A stretch of 64,000 bases of DNA, taken from Ruminococcus sp. GTDB taxonomy: Bacteria > Bacillota_A > Clostridia > Oscillospirales > Ruminococcaceae. A program made the translations under genes and the position numbers. The notes below the pieces were generated by a model that searched no databases, was not told where the DNA came from, and saw only the letters and a program-made list of their open reading frames with translations. Below are positions 7,253 through 15,327 of the stretch, piece by piece (position 1 is the first letter of the stretch; every line of letters starts with the position of its first letter). The stretch lies in contig NZ_JAEEMU010000035.1 of the NCBI RefSeq assembly GCF_016283395.1, forward strand, positions 124,001 through 188,000, read 5' to 3'.

Positions 7253-7573
7253 TCAGAATATCATCATCACAAGTACGATGAGATAAAATATGAGAAATCC
7301 CGTACAGGCTATGGCAGGAAATGCAATCAGCATCTTGTTCTGCTTCTCATGTAAAGTACCTCTGAGCCTTAATGCTTTCATAAGCAGGAGCGATGATATC
7401 CACATAGGTATCGCCCATATCGCCAGTCCCAGAGTTGCCACATCGCTCATAGTGAAGTCAGCCGTTGATGACGAGCTTCTTCCGTAGAGCGTGCCGTATA
7501 CCAGCATAGCCAGAAGTCCGACCATGAATAGTATCATTATTATGTATGTTGTTATTGCCGCCTTTTTTTTCAT
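7253..7573 (-). CDS. Small integral membrane protein of unknown function
   Basis: This 106-aa protein is not recognised. It is mostly hydrophobic, with about three membrane segments: residues about 7-27 (ITTYIIMILFMVGLLAMLVYG), about 45-66, and the C-terminal AIACTGFLIFYLIVLVMMIF. A short basic stretch (KALRLRGTLHEKQNK) forms a loop. It begins 4 nt after the HAD phosphatase stop, so it is probably co-transcribed with it. No functional motif is seen. Confidence 0.7.
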   Translation of the reverse strand: MKKKAAITTYIIMILFMVGLLAMLVYGTLYGRSSSSTADFTMSDVATLGLAIWAIPMWISSLLLMKALRLRGTLHEKQNKMLIAFPAIACTGFLIFYLIVLVMMIF

Positions 7574-7577
7574 TGTT

Positions 7578-8399
7578 CTACTTGCTGCACCTTTCGATTA
7601 TGTAGTCTATAAGCTCAGCTACCGCACCGTTTTCATTGGTGCATTTTAAAACGAGGTCTGCCTTCTCCTTTACGCTGTCCTGTGCATTTGCAGGGCAAGC
7701 TCCCACATCGGCTTCGACTATCATCTCTATATCGTTGTCGAAATCTCCGACAGAAACGAAGGTGCAGCCCTCCATTCCCCTGAGCTTTCTGTATTCTTTA
7801 AGTGCCGAGCCCTTGCTTACTCCGCTTGGGAGCATTTCAAGGAATATATCCGATGACTTTACGAAATCAACGTCCTCAAAGTCAAGCTTCCCTGTAAGTA
7901 TCTGCATATAGTCAACATCTTCGGGAGCAAGGGAGAAAAGCACTTTCAGCCAGCCGCCGTCGGATATTTCATCAAGCTCGGCATAATTCGGCACGATATT
8001 GCACAGCTTTGTATGAAGCTGCTGATAATCCGTATTACTGAAAACGTAAGTGCCGTCTGTTTTCAGCACCTCTCCGCCAGCCTGCGGCATAAGCTCAAGG
8101 AGCTTGCGGGTATAGTCCTTAGCCGCAAGGGTAAGAGGCTTGGTATAGAGCGTTTCTCCGCTGACATAATCATAGATAGCCGCTCCGTTATACATTATGA
8201 TAGGGTATTTAAGTCCGAGTGTGCTGCGGAACTGCGTGAAAGACTGTATTGTACGTCCCGTAGCCACAGTAAAGCGTCCGCCCAGCTGCGTGAAATACTC
8301 AATTGCAGCTCTGTCAGCAGCGGTTATCTCCTTCTGCGAGTTGAGGAGAGTTCCGTCCATATCGCTGAGCAGTACGACTTTCGATATATCTTCAAACAA
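7578..8399 (-). CDS. Cof-type HAD-family sugar or nucleotide phosphatase
   Basis: This is a haloacid-dehalogenase superfamily phosphatase of the Cof (IIB) type, which hydrolyses small phosphorylated metabolites in the cytoplasm; the substrate cannot be read from the sequence. The nucleophile motif is LSDMDGTLLNS near the N-terminus, a Thr-containing motif is VATGRT, and the Mg-binding motif near the C-terminus is GDFDNDIEMI. The start is set at 8399 (TTG) because AGGAG lies 8 nt upstream; the GTG at 8408 in the same frame is too close to that site. It follows rluD closely in the lspA-rluD operon. Confidence 0.88.
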   Translation of the reverse strand: MFEDISKVVLLSDMDGTLLNSQKEITAADRAAIEYFTQLGGRFTVATGRTIQSFTQFRSTLGLKYPIIMYNGAAIYDYVSGETLYTKPLTLAAKDYTRKLLELMPQAGGEVLKTDGTYVFSNTDYQQLHTKLCNIVPNYAELDEISDGGWLKVLFSLAPEDVDYMQILTGKLDFEDVDFVKSSDIFLEMLPSGVSKGSALKEYRKLRGMEGCTFVSVGDFDNDIEMIVEADVGACPANAQDSVKEKADLVLKCTNENGAVAELIDYIIERCSK

Positions 8400-8410
8400 A
8401 GGTATCACTC

Positions 8411-9325
8411 CTACATTTTCTCAAGCTTTCTCAGGACAGCATTGAAGTATTCGGGAAGCTCGCTCTGAAACTCCATATACTCACCTGTTGACGGGTGGAT
8501 AAAGCCTATTTTACGTGCATGAAGGCACTGTCCTTCCAGTCCCTTGTAGGGCTTTCCGTAAACATCATCGCCCAGTACGGGGTGTCCGATATAGCTGAGG
8601 TGGACTCTTATCTGGTGAGTCCTGCCCGTTTCAAGTCTTAGCCTTACGTGTGCATAGCCGCCGTACTGCTTTATCACACTATAATGTGTAACGGCATTGC
8701 GTGAATTTTCAGTAGTCACGCACATTTTCTTCCTGTCGGTCTTATGCCGTCCGATAGGAGCATCTACGGTGCCTTCAGTCTCCTTGAAGTATCCGCAGGC
8801 AACCGCCTCATATTCTCTTGTAAAGCTGTGGACCTTTATCTGCTCCGCCAGCTTTAAGTGAGAAGCGTCATTCTTTGCAACGATAAGCAGTCCGCTTGTG
8901 TTCTTGTCGATACGATGTACGATACCGGGACGTATCACGCCGTTTATGCCCGAAAGGCTGTCTCCGCAGTGATACAGGAGAGCGTTGACAAGTGTGCCCG
9001 TGTAATTGCCGTGAGCAGGGTGTACCACCATGCCCTTTGGCTTGTTTACTACCAGCAGGTCATCGTCCTCATAGACGATATCCAGCGGTATATCTTCAGG
9101 TACAGCGTCCATCGGCTCGGGCTCGGGTATCTCAACGACTATCTCCTCGCCGCCTTTGAGCTTCATGTTCTTGCTTACGGCTTTGCCGCCCGATGTGACC
9201 ATGCCTTTTTCGATAAGTCCCTGTACTGCTGAACGTGTCAGCTCAGCAATATTGTCCGAAATATACTTGTCGATACGGCTTCCTGCGTCCTCGGCAGAAG
9301 CTGTAAGGACTACCTGCTCATTCAT
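8411..9325 (-). CDS. rluD: RluD-family 23S rRNA pseudouridine synthase
   Basis: This RluA/RluD-class enzyme isomerises uridine to pseudouridine in rRNA. The 304-aa protein has an N-terminal S4 RNA-binding domain (SRIDKYISDNIAELTRSAVQGLIEKG). The catalytic domain follows, with the active-site Asp in HRIDKNTSGLLIVAK, then AHVRLRLETGRTHQIRVHL and HPVLGDDVYG. It overlaps the end of lspA by 8 nt, a linkage common in Firmicutes. The exact uridine targets are inferred from family resemblance, so RluA-type specificity cannot be excluded. Confidence 0.93.
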   Translation of the reverse strand: MNEQVVLTASAEDAGSRIDKYISDNIAELTRSAVQGLIEKGMVTSGGKAVSKNMKLKGGEEIVVEIPEPEPMDAVPEDIPLDIVYEDDDLLVVNKPKGMVVHPAHGNYTGTLVNALLYHCGDSLSGINGVIRPGIVHRIDKNTSGLLIVAKNDASHLKLAEQIKVHSFTREYEAVACGYFKETEGTVDAPIGRHKTDRKKMCVTTENSRNAVTHYSVIKQYGGYAHVRLRLETGRTHQIRVHLSYIGHPVLGDDVYGKPYKGLEGQCLHARKIGFIHPSTGEYMEFQSELPEYFNAVLRKLEKM

Positions 9326-9827
9326 TTTCAGCCGCCTTTTCTGTCTCAGCCTTCTTTGCCTTTTCTATCTTGGGATCAATGAAGATACCGTAGATGAGAA
9401 GCAGCACAAAAGCCACTGTTACGCAGATATCAGCCACGTTGAATATTGCAAAGTGGAAGAGCTTTACCTCGAACATATCCACAACATATGAGAAGCGGAA
9501 ACGGTCTATAAGGTTGCCGATACCGCCTGCTATGAACAGTGTGAGCGCGATATTCAGTAACTTTGAGCGTTTGTACACCTTAAAAAGCAGGATAATTCCG
9601 CCTATTACCACAAGGCTCGTAAAACCTACGAGGAACCACCTCTGTCCCGACATACTTCCGAAGATAGCACCGTCATTCTCCAGATAGGTAAGGTCTATTA
9701 TCTTAAAGTCACCGAAGTGTATGAATTCCTTAGTGCCCACAGGTTTCAGATCATGTATTGCCCAGTATTTCACAAGCTGGTCAGCTCCTACAAGAGCCGC
9801 TGCCATCAGTACAAGAAGTATAGCCAC
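9318..9827 (-). CDS. lspA: Lipoprotein signal peptidase (signal peptidase II)
   Basis: This membrane aspartyl peptidase cuts the signal peptide of prolipoproteins just before the lipid-modified Cys. The 169-aa protein has four hydrophobic segments. The two catalytic aspartates lie in the family blocks GIGNLIDRFRFSYVVDMF and FNVADICVTVAF. The start is a GTG at 9827 with AAAGGA upstream. An extra charged tail (KIEKAKKAETEKAAENE) follows the last membrane segment. It should process the lipoproteins encoded at 25315-26900 and 28479-29324. Confidence 0.95.
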   Translation of the reverse strand: MAILLVLMAAALVGADQLVKYWAIHDLKPVGTKEFIHFGDFKIIDLTYLENDGAIFGSMSGQRWFLVGFTSLVVIGGIILLFKVYKRSKLLNIALTLFIAGGIGNLIDRFRFSYVVDMFEVKLFHFAIFNVADICVTVAFVLLLIYGIFIDPKIEKAKKAETEKAAENE

Positions 9828-9896
9828 GTTGTTTTATCCTTTCAATAAGACAGCCTGCCGACTTTTTCAGCCGACAGGCAATATAATACTAATTAG

Positions 9897-12674
9897 TTAA
9901 GCTTCTACAGCCACTGCACATCTCTCGCAGAGTGTCGGGTGGTTGTGGTTTGTGCCTACGTACTTGCTGAAGCACCAGCAGCGTTCGCACTTTTCGCCCT
10001 CTGCCTTAGCAACAACGAATGAAGTCTCAGCACCGCTCTTTTCAACCTCAACGCCTGATACGATGAGGATATCCTTGAGCTGGTCAGCCAGTGAAGCATA
10101 TCTGTCATAGTCAGCATCGCTGCTCTTGATGATGATCTTAGCTTCAAGTGACTTACCGATAGTCTTTTCGTTACGAGCGTCCTCAAGGGCCTTGTTTACT
10201 GCAAGACGGGTATTGTAGATGAAATCCCACTTCTCGGTAAACTCAGCTGTAAACTCGATGCCGCTCTTTTCAGGCATCTGATTGAGGAATACGCTTTCCT
10301 TGTCGTCTGCTGCCGAATGAGGCATGAACTGCCATATCTCCTCGGCTGTGTATGAAATGATAGGTGCAGCCAGTCTTGTCATAGCACTGATTATGCGATA
10401 CATAGCTGTCTGAGCTGCTCTTCTGAGAACAGAATCTTCCTTCTCACAGTATAGTCTGTCCTTGATGATGTCAAGATAGAAGTTGGACATATCTATTACA
10501 CAGAAGTTGTGAAGAGCGTGCAGTGCGATATGGAAATCGAATGCATCGTAGCCCTTCTTCATAGTGTCGATAAGATTGTCAAGCTTCATAAGTGCCCATT
10601 TATCAAGCTCTGTGAGCTGATCGTCGGACACGCTGTCCTTATCGGGATCAAATCCTGCACCGTTACCCAGGTTACCCAAAATGAAACGAGCAGTATTTCT
10701 TATTTTCTTGTAAGCATCTGAAAGCTGACCGAGGATAGGCTTCGAGATACGGATATCGCTGTGATAATCCGAAGAAGCTGCCCAGAGTCTGAGGATATCA
10801 GCACCGTACTGGTCTGTTATCTCACTTGGATCGATACCGTTGCCCAGTGACTTGTGCATTGCCTTGCCTTCGCCGTCAACGACCCAGCCGTGGGTGCAAA
10901 CAGCCTTGTAAGGAGACTGTCCCTTGTATACTACAGATGTAAGGAGCGATGACTGGAACCAGCCTCTGTACTGGTCTGCACCTTCGAGATAAAGGTCAGC
11001 AGGCCATGTAAGGCTCGGGAAGTCCTTTCCTTCCATAACAGAGGTATGAGATACACCGCTGTCGAACCATACGTCCATGATATCGTATTCCTTAGTGAAT
11101 TCACCGCAGCCGCACTCGCACTTAACGCTTGCAGGGATAAACTCGCTTGTATCCTTAGTCCACCATGCATCGCTGCCTTCCTTGCGGAAAAGTTCAGAGA
11201 TAGCATTGATAGTCTCGTCATTGCATATAGGCTTGCCGCAGTCCTTACAGTAAACAACAGGTATCGGAACGCCCCATGTTCTCTGACGTGAGATACACCA
11301 GTCACTTCTGTCGCGTACCATGCCCTTTATTCTGTCCTCGCCCCACTCAGGGATCCACTGAACAGACTCGATAGCCTTGATAGCATCGTCCTTGAAGCCG
11401 TTTACTGAGCAGAACCACTGCTCTGTTGCTCTGTATATGATAGGGCTGTTACATCTCCAGCAGTGTGGGTACTGGTGGACGATCTTCTGTGTAGCCAGCA
11501 TTGCGCCCAGCTCTGTGAGCTTTGCAGCGATAGCCTTGTTAGCCTGATCTGTGTCCATGCCCTCGAATTCGCCTGCTTCGGCAGTCTGCTTACCCTTTGA
11601 GTCAACGCATACGATGATACCGATATCGTCGTACTTCTTGCAAACCTCAAAGTCCTCTACACCGTAGCCGGGAGCTGTATGTACGCATCCTGTACCGCTT
11701 TCAAGAGTAACGTGGTCACCTACGATGATAGGTGAAAGACGGTCGTAGAGCGGATGCTTTGTTTTCATCCCCTCAAGCTCGGCACCTGTAAAGATATGCT
11801 CTGTGGTATACTCTGTGATACCAGCAGTCTCCATAGTTGTCTTTACAAGCTCCTCAGCCATTACGTAGTACTCATCGCCTACGTGAACGAGGGTATAGTT
11901 ATACTCTGGACCAAGGCATATAGCCAGGTTGCCAGGGATAGTCCATGTAGTAGTTGTCCAGATAACGAAATATATCTTTGAAAGGTCGAGTCCAAGTCCC
12001 TTGAAGATACCCTTATCATCAGTTACGTTGAACTTGACATAGATCGAATAGCAAGGATCGTTTGAATACTCTATCTCAGCCTCAGCAAGAGCGGTATTAC
12101 AGTCAGGGCACCAGTAAACAGGCTTTAAGCCCTTGTACATATAGCCCTTCTTTACCATTGAGCCGAATACTTCCACCTGCTTTGCCTCGTACTCGGGGCG
12201 AAGTGTAAGGTAAGGATAGTCATAGTCGCCCAGTGAACCTATTCTCTTAAAGCCCTTCATCTGGTTAGCGACCTGTGTCATAGCGTATTCACGGCAGTGC
12301 TTTCTCAGGTCTACCGCAGGGATAGCACCGTTCTCTACGCCGATAGCTTTCATAGCTTTCAGCTCGATAGGAAGTCCGTGAGTATCCCAGCCCGGAACGT
12401 AAGGAGCACAGAATCCGCTCATATTCTTATACTTTACGATGAAATCCTTGAGAGACTTGTTAAGAGCGTGTCCCAGGTGGATCTCGCCGTTTGCATATGG
12501 AGGTCCGTCATGGAGAACATATGAAGGCTTGCCCTTGTTCTTGTCTATCATCTTGTAATAGAGTCTTTCATCTTCCCATTTTTTGAGAGTTTCGGGTTCT
12601 CTCTTAGGCAGATTTCCGCGCATAGGGAATTCTGTCTGCGGTAAATTAAGGGTACTGTTATAATCCTGTGCCAT
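9897..12674 (-). CDS. ileS: Isoleucyl-tRNA synthetase
   Basis: IleRS charges tRNA-Ile with isoleucine and edits misactivated valine. The 925-aa class I synthetase has the HIGH-type signature HLGH at residues 66-69 (GPPYANGEIHLGHALN). The KMSKS-type loop is at 605-609, here AMHKS (GKAMHKSLGN). A zinc-binding tail (CERCWCF then CERC) is the usual bacterial C-terminus. The strong Shine-Dalgarno lies 35 nt upstream of the ATG with a perfect hairpin between them (12682-12710). There is no room for a T-box leader: divIVA ends 61 nt upstream. lspA follows 69 nt downstream. Confidence 0.97.
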   Translation of the reverse strand: MAQDYNSTLNLPQTEFPMRGNLPKREPETLKKWEDERLYYKMIDKNKGKPSYVLHDGPPYANGEIHLGHALNKSLKDFIVKYKNMSGFCAPYVPGWDTHGLPIELKAMKAIGVENGAIPAVDLRKHCREYAMTQVANQMKGFKRIGSLGDYDYPYLTLRPEYEAKQVEVFGSMVKKGYMYKGLKPVYWCPDCNTALAEAEIEYSNDPCYSIYVKFNVTDDKGIFKGLGLDLSKIYFVIWTTTTWTIPGNLAICLGPEYNYTLVHVGDEYYVMAEELVKTTMETAGITEYTTEHIFTGAELEGMKTKHPLYDRLSPIIVGDHVTLESGTGCVHTAPGYGVEDFEVCKKYDDIGIIVCVDSKGKQTAEAGEFEGMDTDQANKAIAAKLTELGAMLATQKIVHQYPHCWRCNSPIIYRATEQWFCSVNGFKDDAIKAIESVQWIPEWGEDRIKGMVRDRSDWCISRQRTWGVPIPVVYCKDCGKPICNDETINAISELFRKEGSDAWWTKDTSEFIPASVKCECGCGEFTKEYDIMDVWFDSGVSHTSVMEGKDFPSLTWPADLYLEGADQYRGWFQSSLLTSVVYKGQSPYKAVCTHGWVVDGEGKAMHKSLGNGIDPSEITDQYGADILRLWAASSDYHSDIRISKPILGQLSDAYKKIRNTARFILGNLGNGAGFDPDKDSVSDDQLTELDKWALMKLDNLIDTMKKGYDAFDFHIALHALHNFCVIDMSNFYLDIIKDRLYCEKEDSVLRRAAQTAMYRIISAMTRLAAPIISYTAEEIWQFMPHSAADDKESVFLNQMPEKSGIEFTAEFTEKWDFIYNTRLAVNKALEDARNEKTIGKSLEAKIIIKSSDADYDRYASLADQLKDILIVSGVEVEKSGAETSFVVAKAEGEKCERCWCFSKYVGTNHNHPTLCERCAVAVEA

Positions 12675-12681
12675 ACTATCT

Positions 12682-12715
12682 GATCTCTCATTTAAAAGCT
12701 CTGAGAGATCCTCCT
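12682..12715 (-). promoter_or_regulatory. Hairpin between Shine-Dalgarno and ileS start
   Basis: On the minus strand AGGAGG (12715-12710) leads directly into GATCTCTCA, an 11-nt loop, and TGAGAGATC (12710-12702 pairing with 12690-12682). Folding the stem leaves about 8 nt between the Shine-Dalgarno and the ATG at 12674, the normal spacing. Only a weak purine run (GAGAG) lies nearer the start. This looks like a structured spacer, possibly regulatory. Confidence 0.65.
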
Positions 12716-12735
12716 TTCGATCTTTTTTGATATTA

Positions 12736-13296
12736 TTATTCTTCTGTCTCAGCAGCTACAGCAGCAGCTATCTCTTCAGCTGTCTGCGGCTCTTCCTCTT
12801 CTGCCTCGGCATCATCGAATGTCTCAGGCATAGAAGAGATGAGCTCAAGGTGGCTCTTATACATATCAAAGAGGCTCTTCTTGAAGTCAGCTACCTGCTG
12901 CTGAGCTTCGATGAGAGCTTCCTTCTCCTTAGCGATCTCAGCGCGGTTCTTCTCCATAGCCTCTGCGTGCTGACGTACAGCCTCGTCCTCGAGAGCAGCA
13001 GCCTTTTCCTTAGCCTCAGCAAGTATCTGCTCAGCCTTTTCGTTAGCTTCGTTGAGCACCTGATGGCCCTGCTTCTGAGCACCGAGAAGTGCGTCCTTGA
13101 GAGCGTCCTCGTCTCTCATGTATTCTCTTACCTTGTCAGCAAGCACCTGAATCTTGCTGTTAGCCTCAGCGCGCTCGCGCTCCATTTCATCAAGTTCAGC
13201 CTCGAGCTGTGTGAGAAATTCGTCTATTTCCTCCTGCTTATAACCAAAAGCAGCTTTTTCAAATCTCTTATTTCTAACGTCCTTTGAAGTTATCAT
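12736..13296 (-). CDS. divIVA: DivIVA-family cell division/polarity protein
   Basis: DivIVA binds negatively curved membrane at septa and poles and recruits division or polarity factors. The 186-aa protein has the typical N-terminal membrane-binding segment (DVRNKRFEKAAFGYKQEEIDEFLTQL). A long heptad-rich, Glu/Lys/Ala-rich coiled coil covers most of the rest, and the C-terminus is acidic (EAEEEEPQTAEEIAA). It sits in the order yggS-sepF-ylmH-divIVA-ileS, the conserved Firmicute division cluster. AGAGGTG precedes the ATG. Confidence 0.93.
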   Translation of the reverse strand: MITSKDVRNKRFEKAAFGYKQEEIDEFLTQLEAELDEMERERAEANSKIQVLADKVREYMRDEDALKDALLGAQKQGHQVLNEANEKAEQILAEAKEKAAALEDEAVRQHAEAMEKNRAEIAKEKEALIEAQQQVADFKKSLFDMYKSHLELISSMPETFDDAEAEEEEPQTAEEIAAAVAAETEE

Positions 13297-13308
13297 TTCA
13301 ATTCACCT

Positions 13309-14067
13309 CTAAATATATTTTCTCAGATTTATGTGTATGCGGCCCTTTCTGGTCGAGCCGTTAATACCCGAAAGAATAAACCTTCCGCAGCCTCTAACCG
13401 AGAGGATATCTCCCTCCCTGACTTCATGGGATACGGAAGAAACGGGAAAGTGGTTTACATCCACCTTGTCCGAACGGATAAGAGCAGCAGCCTTTTCACG
13501 GCTGACATTTGCCGCAGCCCCTACTACGCAGTCAAGGCGCAGCGATGCGACAGTTCCGCTGATATCCTGAAATTTCTGAGCGTTTTTCAGCTCAAAGGGC
13601 TTGTCATCGGATATTTTAACTCCGACCCTGCCTATCTTAGAGACCGCAGACATGATAAGCTTTGCCGCCACATCAGTGACAAAGGTCTGTGCAGTTCCCT
13701 CCTCTGCGGCGATATCGCCAATGGCTTCGCGCTTCAATTGCTGAGCCATAAAAGAGCCGAGGAAGTCTCTGTGCGTAAGCTTGTCCTCCTTGCGATAGCT
13801 GAAGGTAAGGCATTTCATAGGGAAGTCATCTTTGATATACTCCTCACAGTAATCGGGGTATACAGCAAGTATCTTTCTTTTGGCATTCTCATATCCGCCC
13901 CACAGCATATACCTTAGCCCACCAGTGTTTTTCCTGCACCACATCTCAGCCACGGCACACTGACGCTCGTCGAGAAATGATGAGAACTGAGCTGTCCCGT
14001 CTCTTTCACAGAGCGAGACCATATCCCCCAGCCTTGCAGCAAATAGCTTATCCGACTGATCGTTCAT
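13309..14067 (-). CDS. ylmH: S4-domain RNA-binding protein YlmH
   Basis: YlmH is a conserved Firmicute division-cluster protein with a C-terminal S4 RNA-binding domain. The 252-aa protein shows the S4 core towards the end (VVGAAANVSREKAAALIRSD, then VNHFPVSSVSHEVREGDILSVRGCGRF). An N-terminal domain contains RYMLWGGYENAKRKILAVYP. In B. subtilis YlmH has been linked to ribosome-associated quality control. Its ATG overlaps the sepF stop (TGATG). The neighbour ylmG, usually between sepF and ylmH, is missing here. Confidence 0.9.
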   Translation of the reverse strand: MNDQSDKLFAARLGDMVSLCERDGTAQFSSFLDERQCAVAEMWCRKNTGGLRYMLWGGYENAKRKILAVYPDYCEEYIKDDFPMKCLTFSYRKEDKLTHRDFLGSFMAQQLKREAIGDIAAEEGTAQTFVTDVAAKLIMSAVSKIGRVGVKISDDKPFELKNAQKFQDISGTVASLRLDCVVGAAANVSREKAAALIRSDKVDVNHFPVSSVSHEVREGDILSVRGCGRFILSGINGSTRKGRIHINLRKYI

Positions 14068-14537
14068 CAGATGAATACGCCGTTATTCTCCAGCTCGCCA
14101 ACAAGGTCTTCGCCGATAAAGCCGACATTATATGGAGTAATGATATATGTCAGATTAGCAACAGGCTTGAGGCTTCCGCCGTTTGCATAAGCAACACCTA
14201 CAAGGAAGTCGATTATTCTTCTCTTATTTTCAGGAGAAGCTGTTTCAAGATTAAGAACTACTGTCTTCTTTGCGATAAGGTGATCTGCGATCTGCTTAGC
14301 GTCTGTGAAAGCAGAAGGCTTTACGAGAACCACCTGGAGCTGTGCAGTAGTCTGGATATTAACCACCTTGTTTCTTCTGCCTGTTCCCGGAGCACTTGTC
14401 TCGTTTACAGGAGCATCGTCCTGATCGGAAGGCTGGAAACCGCCTCTTTCACGCTCATGACGTACTGGTACATCAGCTTCAAAATCATCATCATCTGCAG
14501 CAAAGAAAAAATCTTTAATACCGTCAAAAAGTTTCAT
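14067..14537 (-). CDS. sepF: Cell division protein SepF
   Basis: SepF links FtsZ filaments to the membrane and arranges them during septation. The 156-aa protein starts with a membrane-binding amphipathic N-terminus (MKLFDGIKDFF). A charged, Pro-containing linker follows, then the SepF core (VVLVKPSAFTDAKQIADHL, then KTVVLNLETASPENKRRIIDFLVG). The start at 14537 is set by AGGAG 8 nt upstream; longer in-frame starts lie before it. It is coupled to ylmH by a 1-nt overlap. Confidence 0.94.
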   Translation of the reverse strand: MKLFDGIKDFFFAADDDDFEADVPVRHERERGGFQPSDQDDAPVNETSAPGTGRRNKVVNIQTTAQLQVVLVKPSAFTDAKQIADHLIAKKTVVLNLETASPENKRRIIDFLVGVAYANGGSLKPVANLTYIITPYNVGFIGEDLVGELENNGVFI

Positions 14538-14634
14538 CTTAATACTCCTTCTCCGCATTATTTGTTTATATATATTTCTCTTCACAGGATCAATGCGGAG
14601 CATCCCGTGTTGATATCCAGCATTCCGCTGTGAG

Positions 14635-15327
14635 TTACTTTGAGTAGTCTCTTGCGCCGAAAAGTCCCGTACCTATACGCACCAGCGTAGAGCCGTACTT
14701 TATGGCTTCGGCATAATCATGAGTCATACCCATAGAGAGCGTATCCATATCGGGGTACTGAGCCTTTACGCTGTCGTAAAGCTCCTTCATACGTCCGAGG
14801 AAGATATCGCTTTCGCCCGGCGGCGGGATAGTCATAAGCCCCCTTATCCTTATTCCGTCAAGCTCTTTCAGTCCTTCGATCAGCTCATTCAGCTCATTGG
14901 GAGCGACTCCGCTCTTGGAGTCCTCACCGCCGATATTGACTTCGCACAGGATATCCATTGTCCTGCCGTTCTTCACAGCAAGACGGCTTATCTCCTGTCC
15001 CAGTTTAAGACTGTCAACAGACTGTATCATACTTACCGAATTTATGATATATTTTACCTTGTTTGTCTGTAAATGACCAATGATCTGCACCTCAGCCGAC
15101 TTGTCATAAAAGTCAGCCTTTGAGAGATACTCCTGTACCCTGTTTTCACCGAGAAGGTCAATACCAAGCTCTATTGCGTGGTTAATGGCTTCGGGAGCAA
15201 CAGTTTTCGTTACAGCCATGATGCGGACAGTGTCCTCAGGCTTTCGGTATTTTGCCTTAGCTTCTGCGCATCTCTCTCTTATTATGTGCAAATTCTCGTC
15301 GATATAAGCGAGATCGTTACTTTTCAT
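14635..15327 (-). CDS. yggS: YggS-family pyridoxal-phosphate homeostasis protein
   Basis: YggS/PLPBP proteins bind pyridoxal phosphate in an alanine-racemase-like barrel and buffer vitamin B6. The 230-aa protein has the PLP-lysine block (VRIMAVTKTVAPEAINHAIE), the adjacent LLGENRVQEYL, HLQTNKVKYI, RGLMTIPP and the C-terminal SMGMTHDYAEAIKYGSTLVRIG. Equivalent to YlmE of the Bacillus division cluster. It overlaps the end of the upstream HlyD-like gene by 11 nt. Confidence 0.95.
   Translation of the reverse strand: MKSNDLAYIDENLHIIRERCAEAKAKYRKPEDTVRIMAVTKTVAPEAINHAIELGIDLLGENRVQEYLSKADFYDKSAEVQIIGHLQTNKVKYIINSVSMIQSVDSLKLGQEISRLAVKNGRTMDILCEVNIGGEDSKSGVAPNELNELIEGLKELDGIRIRGLMTIPPPGESDIFLGRMKELYDSVKAQYPDMDTLSMGMTHDYAEAIKYGSTLVRIGTGLFGARDYSK

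Noticed and set aside
9853..9880. Stem-loop after ileS as a terminator
   Set aside because: On the minus strand an 11-bp stem with G-U pairs is followed by TGTCTTATTG, not a T-run, and lspA follows closely; read-through is more likely.
12675..12735. T-box riboswitch upstream of ileS
   Set aside because: Only 61 nt separate divIVA from ileS; there is no room for a T-box, and no T-box sequence or terminator is seen.
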